Of a DNA stretch of 8,557 bases, positions 6,730-8,557 are shown in pieces; position 1 is the first letter of the stretch, and every line of letters begins with the position of its first letter. Position numbers and translations under genes: made by a program. Location of the stretch: the NCBI GenBank assembly GCA_003560935.1, contig PWJF01000036.1:1-8557 (forward strand), given 5' to 3'. The DNA comes from Ignavibacteriales bacterium (lineage in GTDB: Bacteria; Bacteroidota; Ignavibacteria; T3Sed10-11). Under the pieces are notes generated by a model. The model made no database searches. It worked only from the letters and a program-made list of their open reading frames with translations, and was not told the DNA's origin.

Positions 6730-7356
6730 TTATCGTAAATCTATTATTTCAGCGTTCTCGGGCGGCTGATATGAAAATAATTTATGATCAACACCCTGGT
6801 TAAGTTGAATATCACGAACCCTGTATATAGTTTTATTTTCGTTCAAATCAACGACCTCCGCTTTCCGGACTATCCAACCGTCATCATCAACCCACATACG
6901 CATGGAGCGGACAAACTGGTGATCGTCTTTCGGGACAAGTCGCAGCAGAATGAGCGATTTTCCTTCGACAGTTTCATGGTCACCGACTGTCACATAAAAC
7001 TCATCGGGGATGTTCAGAAGAAATCGATCCGGTGTAAACATCTGTTCGTCCTCCTGAAACAGGTCGATGATCACCTGTTCGGTGAAAGGGTTGTACGACC
7101 ATATTGTCGTCCCGTCGGTTACGACCGTTTGTTGTTCTGATTCGATGCGATAGTAATACGGTTTTTTCATGTACACGATTCCTTCGAATGTTTGTTCTGT
7201 TCGTGTGACCGGAAACTGTACTACCTGTTCATATTTAATAACTGCATTGTCGATCCCTTGATATGTCCGTTGTACATTCTGTACGACGTTCTGTTGAGCC
7301 GAAAGCATCAACACTCCCGTTAACATTACAACCCACGCCAATACGAATTGCCGCAT
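6730..7356 (-). CDS. lolA: Outer-membrane lipoprotein carrier protein LolA
   Basis: LolA accepts mature lipoproteins released from the inner membrane by the LolCDE transporter and carries them through the periplasm to the outer membrane. The product has 208 residues, close to the family's usual length. A signal peptide covers residues 1-20 (LMLSA then QQ). The body follows the E. coli LolA pattern: M-K-K-P-Y-Y-Y-R (63-70), V-V-T-D-G-T-T-I-W-S-Y-N-P-F-T-E-Q (78-94), and near the end F-S-Y-Q-P-P-E-N-A-E-I-I-D (194-206), equivalent to the family's F-x-F-x-P-P ending. AAGGAG overlapping the ftsK stop codon lies 8 bases before ATG 7356, and the gap to ftsK is 12 bases. ftsK beside lolA is, to my knowledge, a common order in Bacteroidota-related genomes. 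In this block LolA would also serve the lipoprotein isomerase at 3475-4101 if that protein is sorted outward. Confidence 0.93.
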   Translation of the reverse strand: MRQFVLAWVVMLTGVLMLSAQQNVVQNVQRTYQGIDNAVIKYEQVVQFPVTRTEQTFEGIVYMKKPYYYRIESEQQTVVTDGTTIWSYNPFTEQVIIDLFQEDEQMFTPDRFLLNIPDEFYVTVGDHETVEGKSLILLRLVPKDDHQFVRSMRMWVDDDGWIVRKAEVVDLNENKTIYRVRDIQLNQGVDHKLFSYQPPENAEIIDLR

Positions 7357-7364
7357 CGTCCTCT

Positions 7365-7370
7365 CTCCTT
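7365..7370 (-). promoter_or_regulatory. Ribosome binding site for lolA, overlapping the ftsK stop codon
   Basis: The minus strand reads TAAGGAG: the last two bases of the ftsK TAA form the first two of AAGGAG. The spacing to lolA's ATG is 8 bases. Such an arrangement lets ribosomes finishing ftsK pass directly to lolA. Confidence 0.65.
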
Positions 7371-8557
7371 ATTGATTAAGTGATTCCAATATGATGTTCA
7401 GTTCACTTTCCGTTTCAACAAGCACCTGCCGTGCTTTGCTTCCGTCAAACGGACCGACGATACCCGCAGCTTCAAGTTCATCAATTATGCGGGCAGCGCG
7501 CGAGTATCCCACTTTCAACCGGCGCTGTATCAACGACACCGACCCTTGTTGATGACGGACAACAAGTTCGGCTGCTTCTTCAAACAAGTCATCCCGCGCA
7601 TCATCGCTGCCGCCATACCCCGTTTTCTTTTTCTCAACAACCGACGGTAGATAGTACGGCTTCGAATAACCGGGTTGTTTTTTAATGTGAGCGGTCATCC
7701 GTTCGACTTCTTCACTCGAAATAAACGAATTTTGCAAGCGGATGGGTTTCGGGCTCCCGCTCGGCAGATACAGCATATCGCCGTTCCCGAGTAATTGCTC
7801 GGCACCGTTCATATCGAGGATTGTTCGTGAATCGTTTTTCTGCGCAACCTGATATGCAATTCGGGCGGAAAAGTTTGCTTTTATCACACCCGTAATAACG
7901 TCAACCGAAGGACGCTGCGTCGCAAGAATCAGATGAATCCCAACCGCACGTGCAAGCTGAGCCAGCCGTGCAATCGGATCTTCGACATCTTTCGCCGCAG
8001 TGAGCATGAGATCCGCCAACTCATCAACGATGACAATCATAAACGGAAGTTTTTTATGTCTGACGCCGTCACTTGTTTTCATCTCACCTCCGGCTACCTT
8101 CTTGTTGTAATCCAGAATATTGCGCACGCCGGCGCTTGCGAGCTTATCGTATCGCTGCTCCATTTCAATCTCGACGCCGCGTAAAACGGTAACCGCATTC
8201 TGTGCGTTGGTCGCAATCTTCTCGTCAATATCGGGAGATACCGCAAGATAATGGCGATCGAGTTTCTGGTACGGTATCAACTCAATTTTTTTAGGATCGA
8301 TGATGACAAACTTAACGTCGGACGGATGCAGTCTGTACAAAAAACTTGCTATGATGGTGTTAATGCCGACACTCTTCCCCGAACCGGTCGAACCGGCAAT
8401 GAGCAGGTGCGGCAGTCTTGCAAGATCATCGACGTAGATTTCGCCCGCTATGGTCTTGCCCATAGCCATCGGAAGCGTAAATGGAGTTTCGTGGAACTTC
8501 TTGCTATTGATCACGCTTCGAAATGTTACAACGGACGGATTATGATTCGGGATTTCC
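7369..8557 (-). CDS. ftsK: DNA translocase FtsK/SpoIIIE, C-terminal part (5' end off-window)
   Basis: FtsK is a hexameric, septum-anchored motor that pumps DNA at cell division and activates XerCD recombination at dif. The visible 395 residues begin inside the beta-domain leader (E-I-P-N-H-N-P-S-V-V-T-F), so the frame is open at the window edge; the internal GTG at 8514 is not the real start. The RecA-like motor has Walker A G-S-T-G-S-G-K-S, Walker B M-I-V-I-V-D-E-L-A-D-L, and the conserved stretch LILATQRPSVDVITGVIKAN, followed by the arginine-containing N-F-S-A-R-I-A region. The C-terminal gamma winged-helix domain is complete (about the last 75 residues: E-L-V-V-x-H-Q-Q-G-S-V-S-L-I-Q-R-R-L-K-V-G-Y-x-R-A-A), which in FtsK reads the KOPS polarity sequences. 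The N-terminal membrane domain and linker must lie to the right. Nothing in the visible part is broken. Confidence 0.96.
   Translation of the reverse strand, partial: EIPNHNPSVVTFRSVINSKKFHETPFTLPMAMGKTIAGEIYVDDLARLPHLLIAGSTGSGKSVGINTIIASFLYRLHPSDVKFVIIDPKKIELIPYQKLDRHYLAVSPDIDEKIATNAQNAVTVLRGVEIEMEQRYDKLASAGVRNILDYNKKVAGGEMKTSDGVRHKKLPFMIVIVDELADLMLTAAKDVEDPIARLAQLARAVGIHLILATQRPSVDVITGVIKANFSARIAYQVAQKNDSRTILDMNGAEQLLGNGDMLYLPSGSPKPIRLQNSFISSEEVERMTAHIKKQPGYSKPYYLPSVVEKKKTGYGGSDDARDDLFEEAAELVVRHQQGSVSLIQRRLKVGYSRAARIIDELEAAGIVGPFDGSKARQVLVETESELNIILESLNQ

Noticed and set aside
6784..7140. Plus-strand 118-codon frame opposite lolA
   Set aside because: It is fully antisense to an intact LolA gene and shows no independent signal of coding.
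8472..8514. GTG at 8514 as the start of a stand-alone short translocase
   Set aside because: The frame stays open to the window edge, and the residues before the GTG match the usual FtsK leader to the motor domain, so it is an internal codon of a truncated view.

Overview
All supportable genes in this window lie on the minus strand, so it reads from right to left. They form one tightly packed gene block. Every gap between genes is 16 bases or less, three junctions overlap, and I see no stretch that could hold a promoter or a stem-loop terminator of ordinary size outside coding DNA. The simplest reading is a single polycistronic unit, or part of one, that enters at base 8557 and leaves at base 1. 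Internal promoters inside genes cannot be excluded. No RNA gene, mobile element, CRISPR array or phage gene is visible.

Layout in transcription order: (1) C-terminal motor and gamma domain of an FtsK/SpoIIIE DNA translocase, start off-window (8557-7369). (2) LolA, periplasmic carrier of outer-membrane lipoproteins (7356-6730). (3) A polytopic membrane protein of the AglD/MprF-N-terminal flippase-like family PF03706 (6714-5635). (4) An unrecognised secreted protein, probably an outer-membrane beta-barrel, starting inside the stop codon of gene 3 (5638-4946). (5) UppP/BacA undecaprenyl-diphosphatase (4933-4118). (6) A lipoprotein cyclophilin-type peptidyl-prolyl isomerase (4101-3475). (7) A sodium:neurotransmitter-symporter (NSS) family amino-acid transporter (3471-1984). 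(8) A 39-residue single-helix protein that looks like a MetS-type small subunit of the transporter (1974-1855). (9) HolA, DNA polymerase III delta subunit (1865-798). (10) The N-terminal 268 residues of a CTP-dependent polyprenol/phytol/dolichol-kinase-like membrane protein that runs off the left edge, possibly fused to a further membrane domain (805-1).

The organism is a diderm (Gram-negative-type) bacterium. LolA, a predicted outer-membrane barrel and a periplasmic lipoprotein isomerase all imply an outer membrane. FtsK next to LolA, together with the style of the genes and the moderate GC content, suggests the Bacteroidota/Chlorobiota/Ignavibacteriota (FCB) neighbourhood. That assignment is from general knowledge of gene order and has not been tested.

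The block is mostly chromosomal housekeeping: chromosome segregation (FtsK), clamp loading (HolA), envelope biogenesis (LolA, UppP, PPIase, barrel) and uptake. The theme with most biological interest is lipid-carrier chemistry. UppP makes undecaprenyl phosphate from the diphosphate, and the last gene belongs to a family that phosphorylates free polyprenols with CTP. A PF03706 membrane protein, from a family linked to lipid-linked substrate handling, sits in the same unit. The best novelty candidates are the tiny transporter-linked gene and the uncharacterised barrel coupled to the PF03706 protein. I did not find a clearly new defence or mobile system here.
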